Origin: Microbacterium sp. SLBN-146
GTDB taxonomy: Bacteria; Actinomycetota; Actinomycetes; Actinomycetales; Microbacteriaceae
Length of the DNA: 64,000 nucleotides
Assembly (NCBI RefSeq): GCF_006715145.1
Contig: NZ_VFMR01000001.1
Location: forward strand, 806,001 to 870,000
Direction of reading: 5' to 3'
Shown: positions 33,951 to 42,544 of the stretch, piece by piece
Layout of the letters: each line of letters opens with the position of its first letter
How positions within the stretch are numbered: position 1 is the stretch's first letter
Program-made: the position numbers and the translations under genes
Notes under the pieces: generated by a model
The model's input: the letters and a program-made list of their open reading frames with translations, nothing else
Database searches by the model: none
Told to the model about the DNA's origin: nothing

Positions 33951-33967
33951 CATTTCAGGGTGAAATG
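33951..33967. other. Inverted repeat between the DNA glycosylase gene and rpmB
   Basis: CATTTCA-GGG-TGAAATG is a perfect 7-bp inverted repeat in an A/T-rich patch. It could be a weak terminator for the DNA glycosylase gene or an operator for rpmB. It does not match the Zur consensus. Confidence 0.35.
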
Positions 33968-34014
33968 AGGGGAGCGGATACGAACTGCGTGCTGGAGTGC
34001 GCGCAGACAAAGAG

Positions 34015-34689
34015 TCAGTCTAGCACGGCGGTGCTCGCGGCTTCGGCGCCGCGGCCCCAACGGAAGGGCGAGACGGTCGGGTCGCCCTCGATCCAGAAGC
34101 GCCAGGGGAAGACAGCGGTGCCGGCCGTCCCCGCGACACCCACGCGGGGCCCCGCCGCGATCGCCGCGTGGGGCTCGTCCCGCAGCCAGAGACGCGCGAC
34201 CGCGCCGTCCTGCGCGGACCCGTCGACGGCGTCGAGCCCGTCGTGGATCGGATGCCGCAAGCCGACCGCCGACCCGAGTCGCCCCGGGCCGCGCGCGAGC
34301 TCGCGCGGTGTGCGAGCGGTCGGACGGCGGCGGAACGCGGCATCCGTCCCTTCGACGATCTCGCCCGCCCGCAGGAGCACACCACCGGCCGTGCCGGCGG
34401 GACCGCACACGATGTTGACGCACGAGTGGATGCCGTGACTGAGGTACACGTACAGGTGTCCGGGGTCGCCCCACATCGTCGCGTTGCGCGGGGTCGGCCC
34501 CATGCGGGCGTGGGAGCCCGGATCCGCCACGGTGCCCGTGCCGCGTCCGTGGTAGGCCTCGACCTCGGTCAGCCGCACGGCGACCTCGTCGCCGTCGACG
34601 ATCGTGCGCAGGATGCCGCCGAGGAGGAGAGGTGCGACGTCGACGGGGAGCGCCGCCAGCTCGGGCCGGCGAGCGGGATGAAGGCTCAT
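34015..34689 (-). CDS. DNA-3-methyladenine glycosylase, AAG/MPG type (224 aa)
   Basis: It removes alkylated purines in base-excision repair. The family core is present: the catalytic Glu in LTEVEAYHG, then SHARMGPTPRNATMWGDPGH, LYVYLSHGIHSCVNIVCGP, LLRAGEIVEG and the substrate-pocket stretch ARGPGRLGSAVGL. The start ATG 34689 overlaps the preceding gene's TGA by 4 bp, so it is the last gene of the run that begins with zur. Confidence 0.93.
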   Translation of the reverse strand: MSLHPARRPELAALPVDVAPLLLGGILRTIVDGDEVAVRLTEVEAYHGRGTGTVADPGSHARMGPTPRNATMWGDPGHLYVYLSHGIHSCVNIVCGPAGTAGGVLLRAGEIVEGTDAAFRRRPTARTPRELARGPGRLGSAVGLRHPIHDGLDAVDGSAQDGAVARLWLRDEPHAAIAAGPRVGVAGTAGTAVFPWRFWIEGDPTVSPFRWGRGAEAASTAVLD

Positions 34690-36089
34690 CCCGGGGGGAC
34701 CCGGCACCACGAGATGTCGAAGCCCGCGAGCGCCGTCACCTGTTCACCCGTCGCGATGTCGACGACGCGCGTCTCGAGGCGTTCCGGCAAGGGCATCGTG
34801 TAGCCGTCGTAGGCGTTGTCGACGGCACCCGGTGCGACGAGGAGGGCCGCGTAGCGTCCGCTCGGCGCGACGCACGTCTGTACGAGCGCGTCGGCGGGGT
34901 CGATGTCGGCGACGACGGAGTCCGTGCCGTCGTCCGCCACGTACGCGACGGTGATGCCGAGCGCGCGGACGCCGCTCTCGTCGAGCTGCACGATCGTTCG
35001 GAGCGTCCCGCCGCCCGGGACGGGGACGACGTCGCTCGGGATGCCGATGTCGGCGGTGGGCTCCACGAGAGGAGACTCCGACCCGTCGGTCAGGTCGATC
35101 ACCGTGAGCGACTCGAGTCGCTCGACGATCGCCGAGGTGCCCGCGATCCCGTCGATCGCGAGCGCCGTCCCGAGGAGCGTCGCCGCGCCGCCGTCGGCGC
35201 CTGTCAGCAGGAGTGACCCGTCGAAGCCGAGCAACAGGATGCTGTTGGTGTCGGGCACGAAGCGCCAGTCGGCGATGCGGGGATCGGAGCCCTCGACCTC
35301 GATCGGCGTCGGTGTGGCATCCGGTTGCGATGCAGAGGCCGTGAAGAGCGCGCTCTCGAGGCCGCCGTCCTCGCCCAGGTCGGCATCCGTGAAGGTGTAG
35401 CCGATGGTCTCTCCCCGATCGGCGGCCTGGAGTCCCGTGATGGTCCCCTCGTCGCCCGGCAGCGGCAGCTCGCGCGCCCCGCCGCCCGCGAGGTCCGTCA
35501 CGATGAGCGCAGGACGATCGTCCTCTCTCACCGACACGACGAGATGGGATGCCGTCGCCCGGAAGTCCTCGATGTGGGGATGCGTGAAGACGGGGGTCGC
35601 CGACTCCCCCTCGAGGTCGGTGCGGAAGATCGTGTCGCCGTCGGCCGTCGCCCGCTGCAGCAGGTGGAGCTCGAGAGCGGGGGTCTCGAAGGTCTCGACG
35701 ACCGCGGTCTCCGGTCCTCCGCCGAGGCCCTGGAGACCCTCGATCGACACCGTGTACCGCGTCTCGTCCCAGAGCGGCAGCGCGAAGCGGATTCCGACGC
35801 TCCGCCCCGACGTGTCGACGGCGAACGGAACAGCGGGTTCGACCGTGACCTGCGACGCATCCACGGGCGCGAGAGACTGCGTCGTCGTCACGATGAGCCG
35901 TGAGCCGGATGCCGTGACGGCGGCCTCCGGATCGACCTGGACACCCGTGATGCGCGGACCCTGAATGACGCCGATCGCCGCAGCCCCGGCGCCGACGAGC
36001 GCGAGCGAGAGCGCCACGAGGCCGAGCGTCGTGAGGAACGCGCGACCGCGGCGGGCACGAGAACGCCCCCGACGAGTGTCAGTACTCAT
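34686..36089 (-). CDS. Membrane-anchored beta-propeller-like hypothetical protein (467 aa)
   Basis: A short Arg-rich N-terminus and one hydrophobic helix (FLTTLGLVALSLALVGAGAA) anchor a large extracytoplasmic region. That region starts with an Ig-like segment (ITGVQVDPEAAVTASGSRLI). It continues with repeated four-strand units such as SHLVVSVREDDRPALIVTDL and NSILLLGFDGSLLLTGADGG, suggesting a beta-propeller. I know no function. It is embedded in the zur run (11-bp overlap upstream, 4-bp overlap downstream). The alternative GTG start at 36098 would extend the overlap. Confidence 0.7.
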   Translation of the reverse strand: MSTDTRRGRSRARRGRAFLTTLGLVALSLALVGAGAAAIGVIQGPRITGVQVDPEAAVTASGSRLIVTTTQSLAPVDASQVTVEPAVPFAVDTSGRSVGIRFALPLWDETRYTVSIEGLQGLGGGPETAVVETFETPALELHLLQRATADGDTIFRTDLEGESATPVFTHPHIEDFRATASHLVVSVREDDRPALIVTDLAGGGARELPLPGDEGTITGLQAADRGETIGYTFTDADLGEDGGLESALFTASASQPDATPTPIEVEGSDPRIADWRFVPDTNSILLLGFDGSLLLTGADGGAATLLGTALAIDGIAGTSAIVERLESLTVIDLTDGSESPLVEPTADIGIPSDVVPVPGGGTLRTIVQLDESGVRALGITVAYVADDGTDSVVADIDPADALVQTCVAPSGRYAALLVAPGAVDNAYDGYTMPLPERLETRVVDIATGEQVTALAGFDISWCRVPPG

Positions 36090-36909
36090 AGGGGTCACCG
36101 GGCTCGTCGATCTCGGCGATCTCGTCCGCCGAGATCGACAGGCGTCCGTCCTGCGTCGCGCGGACCGTGCCGGTCACCGTCACCCACTGGCCCGTGTCGG
36201 CAGCGGCGGCGGTCCCCCCGTCGACGGACACCGGCACGCTGGCCGACTGCGCATCGATGACGCAGTGCGTGATGACGAGCCGCGTCAGGGCGAATCCGTC
36301 GTCGCCCGGAGTCACGAAGCCCGTGAGCGTGACGGGCGTGCCGTCGAACGCGTCGGGATTCGTCGCAGTCGCGAAGACGGCAGACCACTCCCCCACGCCG
36401 AATTCCGCCGTGTCACCGGTCGTCGCAAGGCTCACGACGTCCGCGCCGGCGAAGAGGGGCGGCGCCCCGACGTCGCGCGACATCGCGAGTTCCGCGCTGA
36501 GCGAAGCGGGCGGGAGGACGAGCGTGAGGACGGCGATCCCGGATGCCGCGACTCCGCCGACGACGGTCGCGGCAACGCCGAACGGACTGAGCCGGTGGTG
36601 GTCGTGGGGGGTGGCGTGGTCGTGGTGGGTGGCAGCCGCGTGGGGCGTCGCGGCCGCGGCATCCGGTGTCGCGACGGGCACGATGTCGTGACCGTGGTCG
36701 GCCTCGGCCCCGAGCGGCAGAGCGAAGGTCGCGATCGTCCCGATGAGGATCACGACGGACATGCCGACGGCGAACCACGCCGACGAGGGGTTGATGTAGA
36801 GGGCGAGTCGGTCGGTGACCGTCAGGACGATCGTCACGACCGCGATGATCGAGGCGAGCCCGACCCCGAGCCAGCGGGTGCCGAGAGAGCGAGTGCGCGA
36901 GTCAGCCAA
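36079..36909 (-). CDS. TIGR03943 / YcgQ-like membrane protein with His-rich loop (276 aa)
   Basis: Two N-terminal membrane helices are followed by a His-rich cytoplasmic or periplasmic loop (HHDHATPHDHHRLSP) and a third helix. The C-terminal soluble domain of about 120 residues contains the family's FDGTPVTLTGFVTPGDDGFA and THCVIDAQSASVPV. The family is always paired with the DUF318-type permease, as here, where the genes overlap by 8 bp. The start is the TTG at 36909. His clusters and linkage to zur suggest a role with zinc or another transition metal; this is inference. Confidence 0.85.
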   Translation of the reverse strand: MADSRTRSLGTRWLGVGLASIIAVVTIVLTVTDRLALYINPSSAWFAVGMSVVILIGTIATFALPLGAEADHGHDIVPVATPDAAAATPHAAATHHDHATPHDHHRLSPFGVAATVVGGVAASGIAVLTLVLPPASLSAELAMSRDVGAPPLFAGADVVSLATTGDTAEFGVGEWSAVFATATNPDAFDGTPVTLTGFVTPGDDGFALTRLVITHCVIDAQSASVPVSVDGGTAAAADTGQWVTVTGTVRATQDGRLSISADEIAEIDEPGDPYEY

Positions 36910-37996
36910 TGAGGTTCACCACCGCTCCGATCGCGAACGCCGACAGCACGACGATGACGACGATCCCCGCGAGGGCGCGCGTCGTGAAGGTCGTGCGCAG
37001 GAGGGCGAGCATCTTGACGTCGACGAGCGGGCCGACGAGGAGGAACGCGATGAGCGAGCCCGGCGTGAACGTCGACGCGAACGAGAGCGCGAAGAACGAG
37101 TCGACGTTCGAGCAGATCGAGACGATCATCGCCAGGGCGATCATCGCGACGATCGACAGGGCGGGGTTCGACCCGATCGCGACGAGCGCCTCACGCGGCA
37201 CGAGCACCTGCACGGCGCCGGCGAGGGCCGATCCGATGATGAGCGCCGGCATGACGGCGCGGAGTTCGACGACGAACTGCGCGAGGGTGCGACGCGTCTT
37301 GCCGTTCCTGCCGCCGCCCTGCTCCGCCTGTTCGAGCGAGAGGGCGCACGTGTCGCGGAAGCGGTCGGTGAGGAGGGCGTCGGGCGAGGGATGCCGCGAG
37401 TACAGCCATCCGATGAGGTTCGCGATCGCGTAGCCGCCGAGGAGGCGGGCCACGAGGATGCCGTCGTCGAAACCGAACGCCTGGTGCGTCGTGATGATGA
37501 CGATGGGGTTCACGATGGGAGCCGCGATGAGGAACGTCATCGTCTCGGACACGCTGAAGCCGCGCATGAGGAGGCCTCGTGCGAAGGGCACATTGCCGCA
37601 CTCGCAGACTGGGACGAGCATCCCGAGGAGCGACAGCACGGCGCGGCGCGCCCACGCGCGTCGGGGGAGCCACCGCTCGATGACGCCGGGCGGAATCCAC
37701 ACCTGCACGACGATCGACAGCACGACGCCGAGGGCGACGAAGGGAAGGGATTCGATCAGGACGCTGACCGCGAGCGTCAGTCCGTCCTGCGCGCGGGTGG
37801 GGAGGGATGCCGGGAAGAGCGTCGGCGCGAAGGCGTCGATGGCGAAAAGCGCCGCGACGATGGCCGCGCCCACGCCCATCCACAGCAGGGCGCGCGCCCG
37901 CGCGGATGGCCGGGGTTCGGCATCCGGTGCGGACGGACTCCGTCGGCGCGAGGCGCGCGGCGCCGACGCGAGGGTGTCAGTCCCCGGCACGCTCAC
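36902..37996 (-). CDS. DUF318-type (ArsP_1/YcgR-like) permease (364 aa)
   Basis: This is a membrane permease with eight to ten helices. Diagnostic motifs are LVPVCECGNVPFARGLLMRG and PIVNPIVIITTHQAFGFDDG in the first half, and ICSNVDSFFALSFASTF and VGPLVDVKMLALL in the second. The cysteine pair CEC is conserved in the family. Start GTG 37996 lies inside the end of zur (20-bp overlap). In other bacteria such permeases with TIGR03943 partners are associated with metal stress; the substrate is unproven. Confidence 0.88.
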   Translation of the reverse strand: MSVPGTDTLASAPRASRRRSPSAPDAEPRPSARARALLWMGVGAAIVAALFAIDAFAPTLFPASLPTRAQDGLTLAVSVLIESLPFVALGVVLSIVVQVWIPPGVIERWLPRRAWARRAVLSLLGMLVPVCECGNVPFARGLLMRGFSVSETMTFLIAAPIVNPIVIITTHQAFGFDDGILVARLLGGYAIANLIGWLYSRHPSPDALLTDRFRDTCALSLEQAEQGGGRNGKTRRTLAQFVVELRAVMPALIIGSALAGAVQVLVPREALVAIGSNPALSIVAMIALAMIVSICSNVDSFFALSFASTFTPGSLIAFLLVGPLVDVKMLALLRTTFTTRALAGIVVIVVLSAFAIGAVVNLIG

Positions 37997-38387
37997 GGTT
38001 CCGGGACGTGCAGGCGGCGCACAGTCCGAAGATGTCGACGACGTGCTCGGCCTCGGTGAAGCCGTTCCGCTCGGCGGTGCGGCGGGCCCAGGCCTCGACC
38101 TCGTCGGCCTCGATCTCGACCGTGAGGCCGCACGAGCGGCAGATGAGGTGGTGGTGGTGTCCGGTCGTGGAGCAGGCCCGGTAGAGCGCTTCACCCTCGG
38201 GGCTCTGCAATGAGTCGGCCTCACCGACCGTGGCGAGTCCCGCGAGGGCCCGATAGACGGTGGCGAGTCCGATGCCCGTGTTCTCGTCGCGAAGGGTGGC
38301 GTGCAGCGTCTGGGCGCTCACGAACCCGGACGCATCGGCCAGGGCCTCGCGCACGCGTTCGCGCTGCCACGTGTTTCGCTGGGCCAT
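37977..38387 (-). CDS. zur: Fur-family regulator, probably Zur (136 aa)
   Basis: The N-terminal winged helix includes the recognition helix GIGLATVYRALAGLATVGEA. Metal ligands are clear: HHHH (77-80), CRSC (83-86) and CAAC (123-126), the last two forming the structural zinc site of Fur proteins. The assignment as Zur rests on its position: upstream lie znuABC with a Zur-type box, downstream a metal-linked permease pair. It should repress uptake when zinc is plentiful. Two family A repeats lie in the 433-bp gap before it. Confidence 0.88.
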   Translation of the reverse strand: MAQRNTWQRERVREALADASGFVSAQTLHATLRDENTGIGLATVYRALAGLATVGEADSLQSPEGEALYRACSTTGHHHHLICRSCGLTVEIEADEVEAWARRTAERNGFTEAEHVVDIFGLCAACTSRNRERAGD

Positions 38388-38571
38388 GCCGGGGAGTCTA
38401 CCGGCGCGCGCTGGACGCCGCCCGGGAGCCGCCCCCGCGGCATCCGCCCCACCGCAGCCGCCGAGCCCGAGCCCCAGGTGCCGAGCCCGATGCCCCCGGC
38501 GCCGAACCCCAGGCGCCGCGCTGGGCCCGATGCCCCAGGCGCCGAACCCCAGGTGCCGAGGCCCAGGTGCC

Positions 38572-38627
38572 GAGAAGACCCGAACCGTCGAAAGTCGCGC
38601 CGGATCGCAGCAGTTTGGGTCTTCTCG
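38572..38627. repeat. Family A palindromic intergenic repeat, copy 7 (56 bp)
   Basis: The arms are GAGAAGACCCGAAC and GTTTGGGTCTTCTC. It lies in the 433-bp gap between zur and znuB, which are on the same strand, so this copy is not between convergent genes. The rest of the gap is GC-rich low-complexity sequence with short GCCGAACCCCAGG-like direct repeats (38457-38570). Confidence 0.8.
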
Positions 38628-38715
38628 GCGGAAGGGGGGCCGAGCGGACGCGGGCGGACGAGGGGCCGAGCAGACGCGGGCGGACGCTCCCTCGCCGCCG
38701 ACTCGCCCAGGTGCC

Positions 38716-38771
38716 GAGAAGACCCGAACGGTCGAGGATCGCGCCCGATCGCAGCAGTTTGGGTCTTCTCG
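38716..38771. repeat. Family A palindromic intergenic repeat, copy 8 (56 bp)
   Basis: This is the closest relative of copy 7, starting 144 bp after it; both share GATCGCAGCAGTTTGGGTCT. The unit is followed by GGCGGACGGGGGCCGAG, also seen after copy 7 in similar form, so flanking DNA was duplicated too. Confidence 0.8.
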
Positions 38772-38820
38772 GCGGACGGGGGCCGAGCAGACGGGGGCGG
38801 ACGCTCCCAGGAGCCGCGGG

Positions 38821-39681
38821 TCAGGGGGTGCGGGTGACGCGGCCCTGGCGGGAGCCGACGATGCGGCAGACGAGGTAGATCGCGAAGGAGATCGTCGTGA
38901 TGTAGGGGCTGACGGGGAGCGTCCCCATGATCGCCAGAAGGATGCCGCCGACGGCCGACACCAGACCGAAGGATGCCGCCAGGACCGGCACCGCGACGGG
39001 TCCCGACGCGATGCGCATCGCCGCGGCGGCCGGCGTGACGAGAAGCGCCATCACGAGGAGCGCGCCGATGATGTGGACGCTCACCGCGACCATGAGCCCG
39101 AGGAGCAGCATGAACCCGAGCGACACCGCCGTCGTCGGCACGCCGCGCGCCGCCGCCGACTGCGGGTCGAGCGAATCGAACCGCAACGGACGCCAGATGA
39201 CGAGGATGCCGATGAGGACGAACGCGCTGATGCCGATGAGCCACCCGAGCTGCGCCGTCTGCACCGACACGATCTGCCCCGTGAGAAGACTGAATCGGTT
39301 GGCACTTCGACCGTCGTAGAGCGACAGGAACAGGATGCCGAGACCCAGACCGAACGGCATCAGGACGCCGATGATCGAGTTGCGATCGCGGGCACGAGCT
39401 CCGAGCCAGCCGATGATCGCGGCGGCGATGAGCGAGCCGACGATCGAGCCCGTCACGACGTCGACGCCGATCAGGAGCGCCGCTGCAGCCCCCGCGAACG
39501 AGAGCTCGCTGATCCCGTGGACGGCGAAGGCCATGTCTCGCTGCATGACGAAGACGCCGATGAGCCCGCCGACGAGCCCGAGCACGGCCCCCGCGATGAC
39601 GGAGTTCATGACGAGCGCGAGGATGTCGGCGTAGTCGGGGAGGCTGCCGAACATCGCGTCGGCGATGTCCGCCCAGTTCAT
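38821..39681 (-). CDS. znuB: Zinc ABC transporter permease (286 aa)
   Basis: This is a metal-type ABC permease (ABC-3 family) with eight to nine helices. Typical stretches are GLIGVFVMQRDMAFAVHGIS, ISELSFAGAAAALL and VHIIGALLVMALLVTPAAAA. It is the third gene of znuA-znuC-znuB, overlapping znuC by 4 bp (ATGA). Confidence 0.93.
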   Translation of the reverse strand: MNWADIADAMFGSLPDYADILALVMNSVIAGAVLGLVGGLIGVFVMQRDMAFAVHGISELSFAGAAAALLIGVDVVTGSIVGSLIAAAIIGWLGARARDRNSIIGVLMPFGLGLGILFLSLYDGRSANRFSLLTGQIVSVQTAQLGWLIGISAFVLIGILVIWRPLRFDSLDPQSAAARGVPTTAVSLGFMLLLGLMVAVSVHIIGALLVMALLVTPAAAAMRIASGPVAVPVLAASFGLVSAVGGILLAIMGTLPVSPYITTISFAIYLVCRIVGSRQGRVTRTP

Positions 39682-40484
39682 GCGTGCTCCTCGTCGTGAT
39701 GGTGGTGCGAAGTCTCCGCGTCGGGAGCGCCGACGACGACGAGCCGATCTCCGGCCCGCAGCACGAAGACGTGTGCGCCGTACAGATCGGTGAGGACGTC
39801 CGAGCGCAGGACGTCGACGGGCTTGCCGAGCATGAAGCGGCCGTTGGCGATGTAGAGGATGCGGTCGACCTTGCCCAGCAGGGGGTTGATGTCGTGCGTG
39901 ACGAGGAGCACGGCGGCATCCGTCTCTTTGCGATGCCGTTCGAGAAGCCCGATGATCGCCTGCTGGTTCGCGAGGTCGAGACTCGTCAGTGGCTCGTCGC
40001 AGAGGAGGAGCCGCGGGTTGTCGGCGAGCGCCTGCCCGACCCGGAGCCGCTGCTGCTCGCCGCCCGACAGCACTCCGACCGGACGATCGGCGAACTCGCG
40101 CGCGCCGACCGCGTCGACGAGGGCGTCGATCCTCGCCCGGTCGCCCCGGCGCGGGAACGGGAACCCGAAGCGGTGACCGTCGACGCCGAGGGCGACGAGG
40201 TCGCGGCCGCGCAATGACGTCTCGCGGGCGAGCGGGCGCTGCTGGGGGATGTATCCGACGTGCCGGTTGCCGCGGTGGCGCACCTCGTCGCCGAGCACGC
40301 TGATCGAGCCGGCGCTTAGGTCTTCGAGACCGAGGATTGCCCGGAGGAGCGTCGTCTTGCCGGTTCCGCTGGGTCCGAGGATCGCGATGAGCTCACCGGG
40401 CTCCACCTCGAGATCGAGACCCGACCACAGTTCGCGCCCACCCCGGCGCAGCGCCGCGTCACGGATGACGAGCGGAGACGTCAC
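39678..40484 (-). CDS. znuC: Zinc ABC transporter ATP-binding protein (268 aa)
   Basis: This is the ATPase subunit of the zinc importer. It has Walker A LGPSGTGKTTLLRAI, Q-loop GYIPQQRP, signature LSGGEQQRLRVGQAL, Walker B LLLCDEPLTSLD and switch His in LLVTHDI. The C-terminus ends in a His-rich SHHHHDEEHA, which could bind metal. The start is GTG 40484, overlapping the znuA TGA (GTGA); a longer reading inside znuA is rejected. Confidence 0.93.
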   Translation of the reverse strand: MTSPLVIRDAALRRGGRELWSGLDLEVEPGELIAILGPSGTGKTTLLRAILGLEDLSAGSISVLGDEVRHRGNRHVGYIPQQRPLARETSLRGRDLVALGVDGHRFGFPFPRRGDRARIDALVDAVGAREFADRPVGVLSGGEQQRLRVGQALADNPRLLLCDEPLTSLDLANQQAIIGLLERHRKETDAAVLLVTHDINPLLGKVDRILYIANGRFMLGKPVDVLRSDVLTDLYGAHVFVLRAGDRLVVVGAPDAETSHHHHDEEHA

Positions 40485-41515
40485 CCCTCCAGGGCGCTCT
40501 CGAGCGCCTCGATGTTCGACTGCATCCACGAGAGGTAAGTCTGGCCCTCGGGGAGCGTCTCTGCGAACTCCACGACCGGAATCGACTGCGCCTCGGCGTC
40601 GTCCAGGATGGCGGTCGTCTCGGCGCCGCCCGTCTGCGAGTTCGTCACGACGACCTTCACGGTGCCACCGTTCAGGAGGTCGAGCGCTTCGAGGAGCGTC
40701 GCGGCGGGTACGTCCTGGCCCTCCTCGACGGCTTCCGTGAAGGCCCCGGGGGCGACGTTGACGAGGCCCGCGGCCGAGGTCAGGTAGAGCGGAACGGGCT
40801 CGGTCACGAAGATCTCGGTGCTGCCGTAGTCGGCGTCGAGGCTCGCGAGCGACGCCTCGAGTTCTTCGATGCCCGCCTCGAACTCCGCGAGGTTCGCCGT
40901 GAACGTCTCTGCGCTGTCGGGAGCGAGCTCCGTCAGCTCTTCGGCGATGGCCTCCGCGACGTGGACGACCGTGTGCGGGTCGTACCAGACGTGCTCGTTG
41001 AAGCCCTCGACGTGTCCGTGGTCGCCGTGATCGTGGTCGTGATCGTCACCCTCGTCGGCGTGGTCATCGTCGGCGGCCGGGGTCGCGGCATCCGCCTCGT
41101 CGTTACCCTCCTCTTCGTGGCCCTCGTTCTCGGGCCAATCGTGCGAGTATTCCGCCGCCGTGATGACGTGCGCCGTCGATCCGCTCGACTCGATGAGCGC
41201 ATCGACGAACGAGTCGTAGCCGCCGCCGTTCTCGACGATCAGGTCGGCGCGCGAGATGAGGAGCTGATCCTGCGCGCTCGGCTCGAACGAGTGCGGGTCC
41301 TGCGACGCCGACGCGACGATCGACGTCACATCGACAGCGTCGCCGCCGATCGCTTCGACGATCTGCCCGTACACATTGGTGGACGCAACAACCGTGACGC
41401 GGTCGTCTCCCGGCGCATCGGTCTCGCTGCTATCGGATGCGGACGCGCAGCCGGCGAGAGCAAGAACGGATGCCGCACCGAGAGCGGCAGGAAGGAGGAG
41501 ACGTCGGGATGCCAT
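40481..41515 (-). CDS. znuA: Zinc ABC transporter substrate-binding lipoprotein (344 aa)
   Basis: The lipobox LAGC (cleavage before Cys23) follows a typical signal peptide. The A-1 (ZnuA/AdcA) fold has metal ligands in QDPHSFEPSA, in NEHVWYDPHTV and in the C-terminal half. Between them is a flexible His/Asp/Glu-rich loop (DDDHADEGDDHDHDHGDHGH), the hallmark of zinc-specific members. ATG 41515 lies 6 nt after the -10 box TAGCCT (41527-41522). A Zur box overlaps the -35. It is the first gene of znuACB. Confidence 0.95.
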   Translation of the reverse strand: MASRRLLLPAALGAASVLALAGCASASDSSETDAPGDDRVTVVASTNVYGQIVEAIGGDAVDVTSIVASASQDPHSFEPSAQDQLLISRADLIVENGGGYDSFVDALIESSGSTAHVITAAEYSHDWPENEGHEEEGNDEADAATPAADDDHADEGDDHDHDHGDHGHVEGFNEHVWYDPHTVVHVAEAIAEELTELAPDSAETFTANLAEFEAGIEELEASLASLDADYGSTEIFVTEPVPLYLTSAAGLVNVAPGAFTEAVEEGQDVPAATLLEALDLLNGGTVKVVVTNSQTGGAETTAILDDAEAQSIPVVEFAETLPEGQTYLSWMQSNIEALESALEG

Positions 41516-41521
41516 AGGCCC

Positions 41522-41550
41522 AGGCTACCGCGAGTGATAATCGTTCTCAA
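41522..41550 (-). promoter_or_regulatory. Leaderless znuACB promoter
   Basis: TTGAGA (41550-41545), a 17-nt spacer and TAGCCT (41527-41522), followed by 6 nt and the znuA ATG, form a near-ideal promoter for a leaderless transcript. Confidence 0.75.
41535..41549 (-). promoter_or_regulatory. Zur box
   Basis: TGATAATCGTTCTCA is a near-perfect TGAnAAnnnTTnTCA palindrome, the form of actinobacterial Zur sites. It covers the -35 and spacer of the znuA promoter, so zinc-loaded Zur would repress. Confidence 0.8.
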
Positions 41551-41575
41551 ACCGGCGTGGCGGAGGCTCGAAGGC

Positions 41576-42364
41576 CTATCCGCCGAACTCGCCCATCGTG
41601 ATGAGCGGTGTCTGGTTCACGTTGCAAGTGCGGCTGATCTCGGCCATGATCTCGTACCCGGCCGCGGTGATCGCATGACCGACCTGCCGGCCGGGATCGC
41701 TGACGACGGACTCGAGCGCCCCGAACTGCTCACGGAGCTCGGACTCTGCGTCTTCGACCAGTGCGCGGAGCCGCGGCTCGGCGCCAGCAATACGCGCAGC
41801 CCACTCGTCGGCATCAATGGCCTCGTAGTAGGTGTAGCCCATGTCGGCATTGGACAACTCGCTAGATACGGAGGCGAAGGCTTCGCAGTCTGCCTCGATG
41901 GCCGCGTCGTAGGGAAACTCTTCGGCCGAGAACGTGGGCGTCGCTGTCCAGGCGACGTCGTCCGGAAGAGTAACGCCGAGCGTATGCCCCGTCCGGTCGG
42001 TGATCGGCCAGGCGAGTGTGGTCGCTCCTTCGCACGAGCCCTCGACTTGCGCTTGTCCGAGCGCCATCGAGTCTCCGACCTCGACGTAGAACGTCGCCCC
42101 ACCGGAGCATTCGAATTCGATAGCGATCGATCTCGCCCCTTCGGCGAGCGCAAAGTCGACGCCGGGATACGTGGTCGGTCCCACTCCCGACACGGTCTCG
42201 CCCTTCTCGAAGGACACCGTGCTCGGTGACTCCGTAGGCGTGCTCGAGGCCGCCGGGGCCGCATCGCCGTTCGACGTACAGGCGCTGAGAAGCAGGATGA
42301 GCGCTGTCGCACCGACGGCCAGGACCCCCTGCGGTGCGTAACCGACTCGTTCTCGTCTCCTCAT
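41576..42364 (-). CDS. Hypothetical lipoprotein (262 aa)
   Basis: A signal peptide ends in LLLSAC (Cys29), followed by a Ser/Thr/Pro linker. The mature part first resembles a small beta-sandwich (PGVDFALAEGARSIAIEFEC, GGATFYVEVGDSMALGQAQV) with a possible disulfide between Cys residues flanking it. A helical segment with several charged residues follows. I recognise no family. Base usage is visibly less GC-rich than neighbours, suggesting recent acquisition. The start is ATG 42364; ATG 42391 is an alternative that would give an unusually long n-region. Confidence 0.65.
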   Translation of the reverse strand: MRRRERVGYAPQGVLAVGATALILLLSACTSNGDAAPAASSTPTESPSTVSFEKGETVSGVGPTTYPGVDFALAEGARSIAIEFECSGGATFYVEVGDSMALGQAQVEGSCEGATTLAWPITDRTGHTLGVTLPDDVAWTATPTFSAEEFPYDAAIEADCEAFASVSSELSNADMGYTYYEAIDADEWAARIAGAEPRLRALVEDAESELREQFGALESVVSDPGRQVGHAITAAGYEIMAEISRTCNVNQTPLITMGEFGG

Positions 42365-42544
42365 GGCGGCAGCCCGGCCCTCTCGTCGCATCAGCGGGGA
42401 GTCGACGGGACACCCCGCCTACTATGTAGTCGTCTGGGGAGGGCGATTCCTTACAGGTGCGGCACGATCGTGACCTTCAACCCGTCGCAGGCCCCGAGCG
42501 ATCCGGGCCGCCAAGCGCGCCAGCCGGGATGCAAGCATGGGGTG

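Noticed and set aside
33875-34014. Zur box upstream of rpmB-rpmG-rpsN
   Set aside because: The only inverted repeat, CATTTCA-GGG-TGAAATG, has its half-sites in the opposite order to the Zur consensus TGAnAAnnnTTnTCA.
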